Shown piece after piece: positions 8,204 to 17,533 of a stretch of 47,796 nt of DNA (within the stretch, counting starts at the first letter, position 1; each line of letters starts with the position of its first letter). A program made the translations under genes and the position numbers. The notes beneath the pieces are model-generated. The model saw nothing but the letters and a program-made list of their open reading frames with translations. It was not told the origin of the DNA and did no database searches. This stretch comes from Hyphomonas oceanitis SCH89 (GTDB lineage: Bacteria > Pseudomonadota > Alphaproteobacteria > Caulobacterales > Hyphomonadaceae): the NCBI RefSeq assembly GCF_000685295.1, contig NZ_ARYL01000032.1:1-47796 (forward strand). Direction: 5' to 3'.

Positions 8204-9436
8204 TCAATGGAGGTTTTTCTCATAATGGCGGATCAATTGATCGGTACAGGTATCGAGAGCGTACATCGACTCGACCTTTTTGCGTGCCCGATGTGTCAGT
8301 GCGGGCCAGTCCGCGCGATTCAATACGAGCCGCTCGATGGCTTCGCAAAGACTGGCGACGTCGCCTTCCTTGGCCAAGGCGCCCGTTTCGCCTTCGATGA
8401 CGAGTTCAGGTATGCCGCCATGATGCGTGCCGATTACGGGTCGGCCAATGGCCATGGCCTCTTTAAGCGTATTGACGGGGGCATCCTGGCCACCAATTGC
8501 GCTGGTCATGGAAGGCGCCAGAAAGATGTCGGTCTGGCCTATCAGGCTCGCAATTTCCGAGTGATCGCAAGCGCCATGGAAATTCACGGCATTGGCGATG
8601 CCTAGGCCGGACGCTAAGCTTGTTAGGTCTTCTCGCATCGGTCCATTGCCGACGATATCCACTTTGATCCGTTGTGAAGACTGTTTCTGGAACTGAGCAA
8701 TCGCTCGCATCGCGATGTGAAAGCCTTTCCGTTCAATCAGCCGTCCGACCATCAGGAATTTGAGTGGTTCACCTTTGGTCAGGCGAGGTGACGAAAAGGG
8801 AAAGTTCTCCAGCCGTATGCCCGACCCTATAACGCCAATGCGGTCCTCCGGGCAGCCGAGCGCGATCGCTTTTCGACGGAAATAGTCGCAATTTGCAATA
8901 TAGCTGCCTGCTTCTGGCCATACATGATCGAAGACATGGGGGCCGACCGCTTCGACGGTTTCAGTAATGTCATATCCCCTGAAATTAACGACAATATTGC
9001 CGCTCAAGAAACCGGCCTTGCGGTGTTTGATGACACTCTCGGCGAGTGTCGCAAATTGGCAGTGAAGAATGTCATACTCGCCGCCTCCCTCAAAACCACT
9101 CGCTTGGTAAAACGCCGACAGATCGACCAGTGAGCGGCGATAGATGTCGGGGCGAAGCCGCGTCAGCGACACAATCCCGTTTTTCCGTGCGATTGTGCCC
9201 AGAGCGGCCGGCAGACCGGCAAATCTTGCCGTTCCGGAATTGGGCCACCTCATATTCACAGTGTGCTTGTCCAACCCATGGCCCACAAGCGCTTTGACCG
9301 AAAGACCAGTTGGCTCGACATTTCCGATCCCGTAAATGTCCACGCTATGTCCATGATCAATCAAAGCCGCGGCGCTGTTGGCGATGAACGCTTCCGACAT
9401 CATCGGGAAAGCATTGACAAAAAAAGCGATTTTCAT
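8204..9436 (-). CDS. Glycosyltransferase family 4 (GT-B)
   Basis: A 410-residue retaining GT-B enzyme, similar in layout to colanic-acid type transferases (WcaL/AmsK-like). The N-terminal acceptor domain begins MKIAFFVNAFPMMSEAF, a common start in this group. The C-terminal nucleotide-sugar domain has FLMVGRLIERKGFHIAM and the E-x7-E region EAMAIGRPVIGTHHGG...ETG. The start at 9436 has GGAGG eight bases upstream; a shorter lead from 9451 is less likely. It is the first gene of the leftward block and diverges from the GT2-flippase pair. Confidence 0.88.
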   Translation of the reverse strand: MKIAFFVNAFPMMSEAFIANSAAALIDHGHSVDIYGIGNVEPTGLSVKALVGHGLDKHTVNMRWPNSGTARFAGLPAALGTIARKNGIVSLTRLRPDIYRRSLVDLSAFYQASGFEGGGEYDILHCQFATLAESVIKHRKAGFLSGNIVVNFRGYDITETVEAVGPHVFDHVWPEAGSYIANCDYFRRKAIALGCPEDRIGVIGSGIRLENFPFSSPRLTKGEPLKFLMVGRLIERKGFHIAMRAIAQFQKQSSQRIKVDIVGNGPMREDLTSLASGLGIANAVNFHGACDHSEIASLIGQTDIFLAPSMTSAIGGQDAPVNTLKEAMAIGRPVIGTHHGGIPELVIEGETGALAKEGDVASLCEAIERLVLNRADWPALTHRARKKVESMYALDTCTDQLIRHYEKNLH

Positions 9437-9496
9437 TCGCTGAGCCTCCATTTTCGCCGGAACCGGAACTCGTGAACTGCTGTTAGCATGACGGGT

Positions 9497-9512
9497 TGGC
9501 GCACAATTTGCT
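9497..9512 (+). promoter_or_regulatory. Sigma-54-like -24/-12 promoter before the GT2-wzx operon
   Basis: The sequence reads TGGCGC, five bases, TTGCT. It matches the RpoN consensus TGGCAC-N5-TTGCW at every position but one and keeps the invariant GG and GC dinucleotides at the correct spacing. It points toward the GT2 gene, with an expected start of transcription near 9524, about 60-75 bases before the start codon. No enhancer protein gene is nearby, so this rests on the motif alone. Confidence 0.45.
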
Positions 9513-9584
9513 ACAGCTGTCAGAGCAAGTTCGGTGCCATGACTTGGCGTACCAATTTGGGGTCAGAAGCGAGCATCTGTAGTA

Positions 9585-10811
9585 ATGTCGGAACAAAATA
9601 TGACGAGTAACAATGTTACGGTCCTCATTCCGACCTTCAACAGGTCGGGCTTTCTGGTAGAGAGCATAGAGTCCCTCTTGGCTCAAACTTGGCCTATTCA
9701 CAAAATCATCGTCATTAACGACGGATCCAATGACGATACGCTTGAGGTACTCAAAGCTTATGAAGGACGTGTAGACGTCATCTCGAAGCCCAACGGCGGT
9801 AAAGCCGCCGCGTTAAATATGGCCCTGGAATTGGTCTCGGACGGATTGGTCTGGATTTTTGACGACGACGACTTGGCGCTTCCTGATGGACTCGCGACCT
9901 TGATGAAGGTCCTGTTGAACGCGCCTGACGCCAATATGGCTTATGGCCGTCATGAGCGCTTCACGGTCGATACTATGGGTGCCGTGCGCATACTTGGAGA
10001 CGGTTACTGGCGCGACTGTGAATCCGACGAGTTTCTGGCCGCGACACTCGAAGATATGTTTGCGCATCAACCAGGCATGATTGTTCGCAAGGAACTCTAC
10101 GACATGGTCGGACCGTTCGATGAGAACCTCGTGCGCTCACAGGACTATGACATGCTGATCCGTCTTGCGCGGGTCGCGACGCCCGTGTCCACGGAAGACT
10201 ACATATTCCGGCAGCGCATTCACGATGGTGTCAGGGGAACTAAGGAAAATCAGGTGGATTTTGAGGCGATGTCATCGTCTTGGGCGCAATTTGACAAGAT
10301 CATTTTTCGTAGCATTCACCCCCAGCTCAAGCTCAGCGAATACCTGGGCAAAGGCAAGAAAGTCCATAACCAGGCTTCCAAACGCCATGCGCTGATCAGG
10401 CGGAGTGCGGTGATGGCCCGCAAAAAACTCTGGTCGCATACCATGGATGATCTCAGAGAAGCGGCAGCCACCAGTGACGAACCTCTTACACCCTCGGAAA
10501 TCACGGCATTGAGGCGGGCTCTCGCATCTAAATATGGCTGTGACGAGGTCTTGAAGGACCCCAAACTGGTGGACGAACTGTGCAAGTTGGCCATGTCTTC
10601 CGAGATAGGCTCGCAAATTGTCGCCTCGCTTGCGCGTGGCCTGAGATGGCGCGTTCGCTCAGCACTATTTAGTGAAAACCGTTGGAATTCTGTTAGATAT
10701 TTCCTGCTAATGAACAAGCTTGGCAAAGCATCGTCCATATTTTCAAAGCGCTACCAGCACGAAGCAGCTGCTTCGATGAGGCTGTTTCAGAAAGTCGATC
10801 GCTCCAAATGA
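9585..10811 (+). CDS. Glycosyltransferase family 2
   Basis: A 408-residue GT2 enzyme with VTVLIPTFNRSGF near residue 11, VINDGSNDDT for nucleotide binding and IFDDDDLALP at the metal site. The C-terminal 150 residues are a helix-rich extension without recognisable motif. Either ATG 9585 or ATG 9600 may be used; GGAA seven bases before 9600 slightly favours the shorter form. The stop overlaps the flippase ATG (ATGA at 10808-10811), so the two are translationally coupled and the transferase probably works on the same lipid-linked glycan that the flippase exports. Confidence 0.88.
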   Translation: MSEQNMTSNNVTVLIPTFNRSGFLVESIESLLAQTWPIHKIIVINDGSNDDTLEVLKAYEGRVDVISKPNGGKAAALNMALELVSDGLVWIFDDDDLALPDGLATLMKVLLNAPDANMAYGRHERFTVDTMGAVRILGDGYWRDCESDEFLAATLEDMFAHQPGMIVRKELYDMVGPFDENLVRSQDYDMLIRLARVATPVSTEDYIFRQRIHDGVRGTKENQVDFEAMSSSWAQFDKIIFRSIHPQLKLSEYLGKGKKVHNQASKRHALIRRSAVMARKKLWSHTMDDLREAAATSDEPLTPSEITALRRALASKYGCDEVLKDPKLVDELCKLAMSSEIGSQIVASLARGLRWRVRSALFSENRWNSVRYFLLMNKLGKASSIFSKRYQHEAAASMRLFQKVDRSK

Positions 10812-12298
10812 CACAGAGTCTGCTTCGACGCGCCGGCAAAGCGGTTGCCCTGAATGCGCTTGGCAACTGGTTTGGCATGGCAGGCAGCATGCTGTCGCTG
10901 GTATTCATCGCGCGCCTGTTGTCGCCGATGGATTTCGGTATTTTTGGCATGACATTGGTCATTTTCTCTATTCCAGAGATTTTCGCGTCGGGCAGCCTGA
11001 ATGATGCATTGATACAGCGCCGTGATCTTCAGGCGGGCCACATTAGTTCGGTTTTCATGCAGTCGCTTGTACTGGCAGCGGTCTTCTGGCTTGGAATAAA
11101 TTTCGCGGCACCATTGATCGCGCATGCGTTCGATCACGCTGAACTTGTCCCAATGATACGGTTATTCTCCATATCTTTGTTCATCGGGGCACTAACCTCC
11201 GTTCCGGCAGCGCTCCTGCAGCGTGATCTGAGATATAGCGAAATTACACTTGTTGACGTTATGGGTACGATTGTTGCGGCAGTCGTGGGTATCGTGCTGG
11301 CATTCACGCTTCAGAGCGCCTGGGCGCTAATCTACATGGAACTCGCCCGTCGAGTGGTCCGGCTCATCGCATTTACTGCGATGGCCAAATGGAAGCCTTC
11401 GTTTAAGTCAAGTTGGGCCGAAACACGGGAACTTTCGCGTTTCAACTCGTTCAACATGGCAACGAAAGTGGTCGTAGCGGCCGACGGGACGGTTTCGCGA
11501 GGCTTGGTAGGCGCCATCCTCGGCCCGGCCGCACTCGGCATGTTCAACATGGCGGTGCGACTGCTTGATCAGGCGAAGGCTGCATTCGTGACGCCTTTTG
11601 CGGCCGTGTCGCTGCCGGTTGCCGCACAAACACAGCATGACCTTCCCACGCTCTATCGTGCGATCGAAGGCGCAATGAAACTCGCGGCTTTGATTGCTTA
11701 TCCGACCTTCATCGGGGCCTGTGTTTTGGCGCCTGTCGCGATCCCCGTTGTGTTCGGCGATCAGTGGGTGCCGGCCGTTCCGACCATACAGGTTTTCCTG
11801 CTTATGGGACTTCGCACACCAACGACCGCTTTCAATTCAGGCGTCCTGAATGGGGTGGGACGTGTCGACTGGACGTTCAAAATCTCTCTGGTGGGGCTGG
11901 TTCTTACGGTGCTGGCTGTTGGGGCAACCATTCACATCGGCCTTGAGGCTGTCGCCTTGGCCATGTTTGCCCAGACGCTTGTGACATGGGCGCTTGGTGC
12001 CTATGCGGTCAAATCCTCGATCGGTTTTCCGATGAAGCGCCAGGTCATTGCTGGTTCATCAGCTTTCTTGGCGTCGGTGATTATGGGTGTCATTGTCTGG
12101 GTCAGCATGCAGATGATCCAGGATTCCATACATGCCTTGCTGGAAATGGTCATTCTGGTCAGTGTTGGCGTTGTGTCATATGTCGGGGCCTTGTCGCTTC
12201 TCTCGCCAACGCTTGCGAAGCGCATCGTTCAGGCATTGATCATGGTCGCGCAGGGACGCCGGGAAGAGGCGATCACAATTGCCAAGGGCGCTGTTTAG
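10808..12298 (+). CDS. Wzx-type polysaccharide flippase (MOP superfamily)
   Basis: A 496-residue polytopic inner-membrane protein of the polysaccharide-export family (WzxC-like). The first helix region LGNWFGMAGSMLSLVFIARLLSPMDFGIFG is characteristic: R-L-L-S-P followed by F-G-I-F-G. Hydrophobic segments continue throughout, consistent with about 12-14 helices. It should flip the undecaprenyl-linked repeat unit to the periplasm. Presence of a flippase implies a Wzy-dependent pathway; the polymerase is not in the window. The gene ends 15 bp from the converging GT2 gene. Confidence 0.9.
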   Translation: MTQSLLRRAGKAVALNALGNWFGMAGSMLSLVFIARLLSPMDFGIFGMTLVIFSIPEIFASGSLNDALIQRRDLQAGHISSVFMQSLVLAAVFWLGINFAAPLIAHAFDHAELVPMIRLFSISLFIGALTSVPAALLQRDLRYSEITLVDVMGTIVAAVVGIVLAFTLQSAWALIYMELARRVVRLIAFTAMAKWKPSFKSSWAETRELSRFNSFNMATKVVVAADGTVSRGLVGAILGPAALGMFNMAVRLLDQAKAAFVTPFAAVSLPVAAQTQHDLPTLYRAIEGAMKLAALIAYPTFIGACVLAPVAIPVVFGDQWVPAVPTIQVFLLMGLRTPTTAFNSGVLNGVGRVDWTFKISLVGLVLTVLAVGATIHIGLEAVALAMFAQTLVTWALGAYAVKSSIGFPMKRQVIAGSSAFLASVIMGVIVWVSMQMIQDSIHALLEMVILVSVGVVSYVGALSLLSPTLAKRIVQALIMVAQGRREEAITIAKGAV

Positions 12299-12313
12299 TA
12301 AGTCTGCCGTAAA

Positions 12314-13312
12314 CTACGATGCAGCCAGTATCTTTTCGATAGGCTGGACCTTGGCCTCTCGTTCAACTGACTGTGGCACAGGCTCCTTGCCAAGCGCATG
12401 ACGCACGATGCGAGTGACAAGGGTTGCTCCAATCTCAGGAGGTGCCGCGAACGTCGCGAGCGCCCCCACAAGATCGCGTTCCCGGACTCGTTCGATCAGA
12501 TGCATCCATGACCAATGCTTGTAGGCCTGCATCTTGTGGCGGGATATTGATTGTCTCGCTTCAGCCGTTAGGCCGGAATGCGTAAGGTACTCACGATCCC
12601 GATCAAGCACCCGCCGTAGATCTGCGGAGGCGAATTCCTTTGACAATGAGTTCGGGTAGTCGACCGAGAAATATCCGCATGGGTCGATGAGACCGAAACG
12701 GGCGCCAGCCAGAAGGCAGCGCATATAAATGTCGTAGTCCTCCGACAGGCGCATATCCTCATTATAGCTGATCGCATTCGCTGTAAGAAACTCGGTCCGG
12801 ATGATCGGTTTCAAATAGCCCAGCTCGCGGCGGCTGCCCGTGCGTGCATTGAGATTCTCGAGCGCAAACATGCCTGCATCCATGCGAACCAGGCCAATAG
12901 GTTGATCTGCCCAGAGACGCGTGCCGCTGGCCGGCTGGGGAATGGCAGGCACTCGAACAAGGTCGTCTGCGACGATGTCGAGCTGTTCGTTTACACCGAC
13001 ATCCAACATTTTCCGTAGTCGGTCCGGGTACATGTAGTCGTCTGCATCAAGGATAGCTATCCAGCCGCTTTTGACCTCTGATATTGCGCGGTTTCGCGCT
13101 GCGGATGGGCCCCTGTTCTGTGGCTGCACGATAAGCGTCAGATTGGCATTCTGATTTACGAGTTGCTGAACCTTGGTGACGGTTTCATCCTTCGAGCCGT
13201 CATCGACCACAATAATATTGACCGGAATGGTCTGGGAGAGCGCACTCTCTACCGCAGCCTCAATGGTGGCGATGCTGTTGTAGCTAGGGATAACAACCGT
13301 GATGTCACTCAA
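12314..13312 (-). CDS. Glycosyltransferase family 2
   Basis: A 332-residue GT2 enzyme with ITVVIPSYNS (residues 4-13), IIVVDDGSKDET and the metal-binding ILDADDYMYPDRL. The start is TTG at 13312 with AGGAG seven bases upstream; no suitable ATG precedes the first strand. It lies 84 bp downstream of the SDR gene on the same strand and converges on the flippase gene. It is the third of four GT2 enzymes in the locus and its role in repeat-unit assembly is unknown. Confidence 0.88.
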   Translation of the reverse strand: MSDITVVIPSYNSIATIEAAVESALSQTIPVNIIVVDDGSKDETVTKVQQLVNQNANLTLIVQPQNRGPSAARNRAISEVKSGWIAILDADDYMYPDRLRKMLDVGVNEQLDIVADDLVRVPAIPQPASGTRLWADQPIGLVRMDAGMFALENLNARTGSRRELGYLKPIIRTEFLTANAISYNEDMRLSEDYDIYMRCLLAGARFGLIDPCGYFSVDYPNSLSKEFASADLRRVLDRDREYLTHSGLTAEARQSISRHKMQAYKHWSWMHLIERVRERDLVGALATFAAPPEIGATLVTRIVRHALGKEPVPQSVEREAKVQPIEKILAAS

Positions 13313-13396
13313 GGGGGCGCTCCTGCATATGGCGCGAATACGAATTTAGAGCGGTATAAATGCAATATTCGCGCCGGAGTATGCTCGAATCCATCA

Positions 13397-14218
13397 TTAG
13401 GACTTGGCTGTCATGCCACCATCAACGACATGTTCCTGTCCGGTGATATAGCTGGATGCGTCGCTCGCCAGGAAAACTACCAAGGCGGCGACTTCATCCG
13501 GACGGCCAGCGCGTCCCATGGGCGCTGATTGAGCCCCAATCGCATCAACATCAAACGCATTCGCGCCAGCTTGAGCCGCCATTGCGGCGCGCTGATCATC
13601 GCTCATGGTCTCCACCATGCGGGTGATGCCTTTTTGCCAGATTGGGGTGTCGATAATGCCGGGATGCACAGAGTTAACACGAATAGGGTAGCCGAGCTGA
13701 CCGCATTCAACAGCGGCTGCCTTGGTAAACAGCCGTACGCCGCCTTTGCTCGCGCAATACGCGCTGACCCCGGATGCGCCCCGCAGGCCAGCAACGGACG
13801 AGATGTTTATGATTGAGCCGCCAGTCTCTTTCATCGCCTGCATGGCTGCCCGCGTCCCCAAGAACACGCTATCCATGTTGATCGCCATCTGTTTTTGCCA
13901 GTCAGCGAGGCTGTACTCTAGAATGGCGCCGCCAATGGCCACGCCTGCATTATTGACCATGACTGAAGGTTGACCGAGCTTTTCCTCGCAGAGCGTCATG
14001 ATCTCGTACCAGCGGGCCTCATCCACTACATCATGCTTAGCAGCCAGCGCTTGGCCGCCGTCCTGAGTGATAAGTGACGTGGTTTCAGCAGCTCCGGCCT
14101 CGTCGATATCGGTAACCAGTACGGCTGCACCTTCACGCGCAAGCGCTTGGCAGGAAGCTCTGCCAATGCCGCTGCCTCCGCCGGTCACGATTGCCACTCG
14201 TCCATCCATGCGCTTCAT
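13397..14218 (-). CDS. SDR family oxidoreductase
   Basis: A classical short-chain dehydrogenase/reductase of 273 residues. It shows TGGGSGIGRA for the cofactor, NNAG, the catalytic Ser in INISSVAG and YCASK for the Tyr-Lys pair. The C-terminal FLASDASSYITGQEHVVDGG is standard. An acidic residue after the second strand (VTDIDEAG) favours NAD over NADP. The closest general types are hydroxysteroid or cyclic-alcohol dehydrogenases, but the substrate is not predictable. The ATG at 14218 has GGGAGG six bases upstream. It diverges from rpsD. Confidence 0.88.
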   Translation of the reverse strand: MKRMDGRVAIVTGGGSGIGRASCQALAREGAAVLVTDIDEAGAAETTSLITQDGGQALAAKHDVVDEARWYEIMTLCEEKLGQPSVMVNNAGVAIGGAILEYSLADWQKQMAINMDSVFLGTRAAMQAMKETGGSIINISSVAGLRGASGVSAYCASKGGVRLFTKAAAVECGQLGYPIRVNSVHPGIIDTPIWQKGITRMVETMSDDQRAAMAAQAGANAFDVDAIGAQSAPMGRAGRPDEVAALVVFLASDASSYITGQEHVVDGGMTAKS

Positions 14219-14401
14219 CTTATTCCTCCCAGATGATTATTCTGCTTTTTGTGCTGTTTCAGTAGCAGGAGCGCGGCTTGACGCGCCAGCGATTTTGGTG
14301 TTCTAGCCGTTCCTTATCTACGGGCTGGTGCGGAGCCGCCGTTGAAATCGTGGGTGCGAATGAGCGCCGCCCACCGGCCCGCGTCGAAATGAGGTACTAC
14401 C

Positions 14402-15019
14402 ATGTCACGTCGCCACAGCGCGAAGTACAAGATCGACCGTCGGGTCGGCGAAAATATCTGGGGCCGCGCAAAGTCCCCCGTCAACAAGCGTAACTACAAG
14501 CCAGGACAGCACGGCCAAAACCGCCGCGGCAAGGTCTCTGACTTTGGTATGCAGCTTATGGCCAAGCAAAAGCTCAAAGGCTACTACGGCGACATCACCG
14601 AAAAGCAGTTCGCACGCGTCTATGAAGAAGCGAGCCGCATGAAGGGCAACGCCGCAGAAAACCTGATCGGCCTGCTTGAGTCACGCCTCGAAGCTTTCGT
14701 TTACCGCGCTAAGTTCGTTCCAACGATCTTTGCCGCTCGTCAGTTCGTCAACCACGGTCATGTCATGATCAATGGTCGCCGCTGCAACATCGGTTCGGCT
14801 CGTCTGAAGCCAGGTGATGTGGTGCAGATCCGTGAGAAATCACGTAATATCGCACTCGTCCTCGAAGCTCTGGGTAGCCCTGAGCGCGACATCCCGGAAT
14901 ATGTCGATGTCGACCCTAAAGCCATGTCGGCAACCTATGTTCGCGTGCCGGGCCTGGCTGACGTGCCATATCCGGTTCAGATGGAACCTGCTCAGGTCGT
15001 GGAATTCTACTCCTCGTAA
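14402..15019 (+). CDS. rpsD: 30S ribosomal protein S4
   Basis: S4 nucleates 30S assembly by binding the 5' domain of 16S rRNA. The 205-residue length is standard. The N-terminus [14 protein letters not shown] with NIWGR is the alphaproteobacterial form, which lacks the zinc-binding cysteines seen in some bacteria. The S4 RNA-binding domain covers roughly residues 95-160 ([27 protein letters not shown]). GAGG lies seven bases before the ATG. The gene stands alone rather than in the alpha operon with rpoA and is followed by a strong terminator. A TTGACG hexamer near 14278 is a plausible -35 element. Confidence 0.98.
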   Translation: MSRRHSAKYKIDRRVGENIWGRAKSPVNKRNYKPGQHGQNRRGKVSDFGMQLMAKQKLKGYYGDITEKQFARVYEEASRMKGNAAENLIGLLESRLEAFVYRAKFVPTIFAARQFVNHGHVMINGRRCNIGSARLKPGDVVQIREKSRNIALVLEALGSPERDIPEYVDVDPKAMSATYVRVPGLADVPYPVQMEPAQVVEFYSS

Positions 15020-15044
15020 GAGGATTGAATTTCTTGAATTTTTG

Positions 15045-15075
15045 CAAAGGCCGCGCCAGACTGGTGCGGCCTTTG
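15045..15075 (+). terminator. Rho-independent terminator after rpsD
   Basis: The stem CAAAGGCCGC pairs with GCGGCCTTTG and is extended inward by GCC/GGT, leaving a very short loop. TCGTTTT follows. It ends the rpsD transcript just before the ribosome site (GGAG) of the PPK2 gene. Confidence 0.88.
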
Positions 15076-15094
15076 TCGTTTTGGAGCTACATCA

Positions 15095-15922
15095 ATGTCC
15101 ACGCCAAGTATCGCTGCTACCCGTCAGGCGCTTATCGCGGCGCCCGGCAAGACATTCGACCTGTCATCGCGCGACACGGGCGACAAGTCGCTGTTTGAGG
15201 ATAAGGAGAATGCCGAAACCAGCTTGAAGAAGGACGCAGCTACCATCAACGAGCTGAAAGACATGATGTATGCTGAAGGCAAGCGCTCATTGCTCGTCAT
15301 ACTTCAGGGCATGGATACATCAGGCAAGTCTGGCACAATCAAAGGCGTCTTCTCGGATACGACCCCGCTCGGCATGGAAGTGAAGGCCTTCAAGGCACCA
15401 AGCTCAAACGAACTGGCGCGGGATTATCTCTGGCGCATTCACAATGCTGTTCCCAAGAAGGGCAATATAGGCATTTTTGACCGATCTCATTATGAAGATG
15501 TGCTTGTCGTAAAAGTTCGCGGTTTCGCGCCTGCGGAAGAGATCGAGCAGCGCTATGCACAGATCAATGCATTTGAAAAACACCTCACCGAAAATGGGGT
15601 GACCATCGTTAAATGCATGCTGAATGTCGGCTATGAAGAGCAGGGTGTTCGCCTCGCGGAGCGACTTGAGGAGCCTCACAAGCTCTGGAAGTTCAATCCT
15701 GGCGACCTCGAGGATCGTAAGCTCTGGCCGCAATATATGGATGCCTATCAAACAGCCGTCACGCGCTGTTCCACGCGTCATGCGCCATGGTACGTCATTC
15801 CGTCGGATAGCCGAACCCGCCGCAATGCCATGATAGCGCGGCTCGTACGCGGCGCTCTAGAAGACATGAAGCTCGAATGGCCCGTTTCTGAATACAAGCC
15901 GGGCGACTTCGATATCGGTTAG
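15095..15922 (+). CDS. PPK2-family polyphosphate kinase (polyphosphate:nucleotide phosphotransferase)
   Basis: A 275-residue single-domain PPK2 enzyme that phosphorylates AMP, ADP or GDP with polyphosphate. Walker A is GMDTSGKSG (residues 72-80), the family's modified P-loop, and the Walker B segment is IFDRSHYED (127-135). KFNPGDLEDRKLW and RRNAMIARLV match PPK2 C-terminal blocks. Whether it is class I, II or III is not certain from reading. GGAG precedes the ATG. The stop shares four bases (TTAG) with the stop of the converging GIN-domain gene. A role in nucleotide energy balance under stress is inferred from the family. Confidence 0.93.
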   Translation: MSTPSIAATRQALIAAPGKTFDLSSRDTGDKSLFEDKENAETSLKKDAATINELKDMMYAEGKRSLLVILQGMDTSGKSGTIKGVFSDTTPLGMEVKAFKAPSSNELARDYLWRIHNAVPKKGNIGIFDRSHYEDVLVVKVRGFAPAEEIEQRYAQINAFEKHLTENGVTIVKCMLNVGYEEQGVRLAERLEEPHKLWKFNPGDLEDRKLWPQYMDAYQTAVTRCSTRHAPWYVIPSDSRTRRNAMIARLVRGALEDMKLEWPVSEYKPGDFDIG

Positions 15923-16554
15923 TGGAAGCTGGTTGAGCCGCCAGACATCGATTTGTTCTGTTCGCGTTTCTGCGGGTCGCCGTAAATATCGACGCTGCCG
16001 CCGCTTGAGGTGTGGCTATGGGCTTCGAGCGAAGCGGTGGCAGAGACGGAGCCGCCACTGGACGCATTCGCGGCAACTTTCTCGCACGATACATTACGGC
16101 CATTTGCATTGCCGCCTGAATTGGCAACAATCTTCAGCGAGCCACATTTCCCGTCCGCCTTGATGGACGCGCCGCTGGATGCGTCGAGAACGAGGACATC
16201 AGCGCTCAGCCCGCTGGCGCGGATGCTGGAACCTGAACTCGCTTCGATTTCCGACATGGCCGGGCTGGTTACGCGTACCTTTGCGCGCACCTTGTCATCT
16301 CCCCAGTTCGATATGACCTTCCGCGCGATGTAGAGGCGCGAGCCATCCTGACGCAGTTTCATGTCGTCAGGTCCGCCTTTCTCGAAGTCGATTATGACTG
16401 AGTATTCCGAGGAGGTTTCAAAAGAGACGTCCACACCCGCCGATATGTCGAGTTCGTCGAATCCGGTGAAGTCATAGGATTGCGACGTGTCGGCGTGGGC
16501 TGCTGAAAAGGTGGATAGGGTGAGGCAAATCGTTGCCAGTAACATCTTGCGCAT
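15919..16554 (-). CDS. Secreted GIN-domain (DUF2807) protein
   Basis: A 211-residue exported protein. The signal peptide is MRKMLLATICLTLSTFSAAHA, with the start at 16554 chosen for AGAGGAG eight bases upstream; the longer frame lacks any signal. The rest is a putative auto-transporter adhesin head GIN domain: YDFTGFDELDISAGVDVSFE at the start, then Ser/Gly-rich rungs such as EASSGSSIRASG, DASSGASIKADG, NASSGGSVSA and HTSSGGSVDIYG. These predict a beta-helix. It is second in an operon with the larger GIN gene, 19 bp downstream. The molecular role is unknown; periplasmic or surface location is inferred. Confidence 0.82.
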   Translation of the reverse strand: MRKMLLATICLTLSTFSAAHADTSQSYDFTGFDELDISAGVDVSFETSSEYSVIIDFEKGGPDDMKLRQDGSRLYIARKVISNWGDDKVRAKVRVTSPAMSEIEASSGSSIRASGLSADVLVLDASSGASIKADGKCGSLKIVANSGGNANGRNVSCEKVAANASSGGSVSATASLEAHSHTSSGGSVDIYGDPQKREQNKSMSGGSTSFH

Positions 16555-16573
16555 ATGTCGTGCTCCTCTGGTC

Positions 16574-17503
16574 TTAGCCTTTGATCTCGATATCACCGCC
16601 GCTGGATTCGCGCACGTCACGGGTTGCCGGATTGCCGCGTACGGTAACGTCGCTTCCGCTGGAGGCGCGCGCCTCAAGCTTTCCGCTGATATAAGCATCC
16701 ACATCCGCGCCACTGCTGGCCTGGATATCGCCGTTTACGCACTGCATATCGTCAGCAGATACGTTCGCGCTGGAAGATGCAGCGGCATTGAGCATCTGGC
16801 AGGTTCCGGAGATTTCCACGTCGGCGCTGGAAGAGGCGTCGATTCCAACAAGTTCAGTACCCGTTGCCTCAATGGAAGCGTCAGCACTGGAGGAGGCTTC
16901 CAGGGTGAGCTTGCCGCCGAGCACTTTTGCTGTGGCATCTGCACTGGATGAAACATCCAGGTCGAGGTTTGTGGCCGCCAGCTGCTTTGCATTGAGATCA
17001 CCGCTTGAGGATGCGCGAAGCTTAGCCTGCTCCACTGTGCCCGAAAGCGTCAGGTCAGCACTCGATGACACAGACCCTGAGAATGTGGACACGTTGAGGC
17101 CTGATGCCGAGAGGCTCGACGAGTTTGCAACGGAGACCTCTTCAAGGGCCGGGGCGGTGACGCGTATGGTGTAGGAAGGTACGCGCTTGCCGTTTACCTT
17201 GACCACTTTGTGTCCGTTCTTGGTGGACAGAGAGACATTGCGGGCCCAACCGGCTTTGTTGCGGAGGCTGTTGCGACTGACCAGAAGTGTCTGGCCATTC
17301 TGTTCGATGAAGATGTCGCTGAAGTCACCGTCATCCTGTTCGACTGAAATCGAGGCATCCGGGCCTGTTTCGAAAATCACGTCCACGGCGCCACGCGTAT
17401 CAATCGCGGTGAAGTCGCCGGCCGGGAAGGATTTCGATTCTGCGCTGGCAATCGGCGCCAATGCGGCAGCCAGGACGATAAGGGGCAGGGCGATGCGTGT
17501 CAT
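16574..17503 (-). CDS. Secreted GIN-domain (DUF2807) protein with long Ser-Ala-Asp ladder
   Basis: A 309-residue exported protein with signal peptide MTRIALPLIVLAAALAPIASA. The start at 17503 has GGAG seven bases upstream. DFTAIDTRGAVDVIFETG opens the GIN domain. From about residue 130 the chain has about nine rungs of roughly 20 residues, each with a turn such as SSSADL, SSSGDL, SSSADA, SSSADV, SSSANV or SSGADV. This should form a parallel beta-helix with a serine-lined edge. It is the first gene of the two-gene GIN operon behind an unusual promoter/operator. No anchor or secretion partner is nearby. Function is unknown. Confidence 0.83.
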   Translation of the reverse strand: MTRIALPLIVLAAALAPIASAESKSFPAGDFTAIDTRGAVDVIFETGPDASISVEQDDGDFSDIFIEQNGQTLLVSRNSLRNKAGWARNVSLSTKNGHKVVKVNGKRVPSYTIRVTAPALEEVSVANSSSLSASGLNVSTFSGSVSSSADLTLSGTVEQAKLRASSSGDLNAKQLAATNLDLDVSSSADATAKVLGGKLTLEASSSADASIEATGTELVGIDASSSADVEISGTCQMLNAAASSSANVSADDMQCVNGDIQASSGADVDAYISGKLEARASSGSDVTVRGNPATRDVRESSGGDIEIKG

Positions 17504-17533
17504 GAGGCGTCTCCATATTGATTTCGTCAGACT

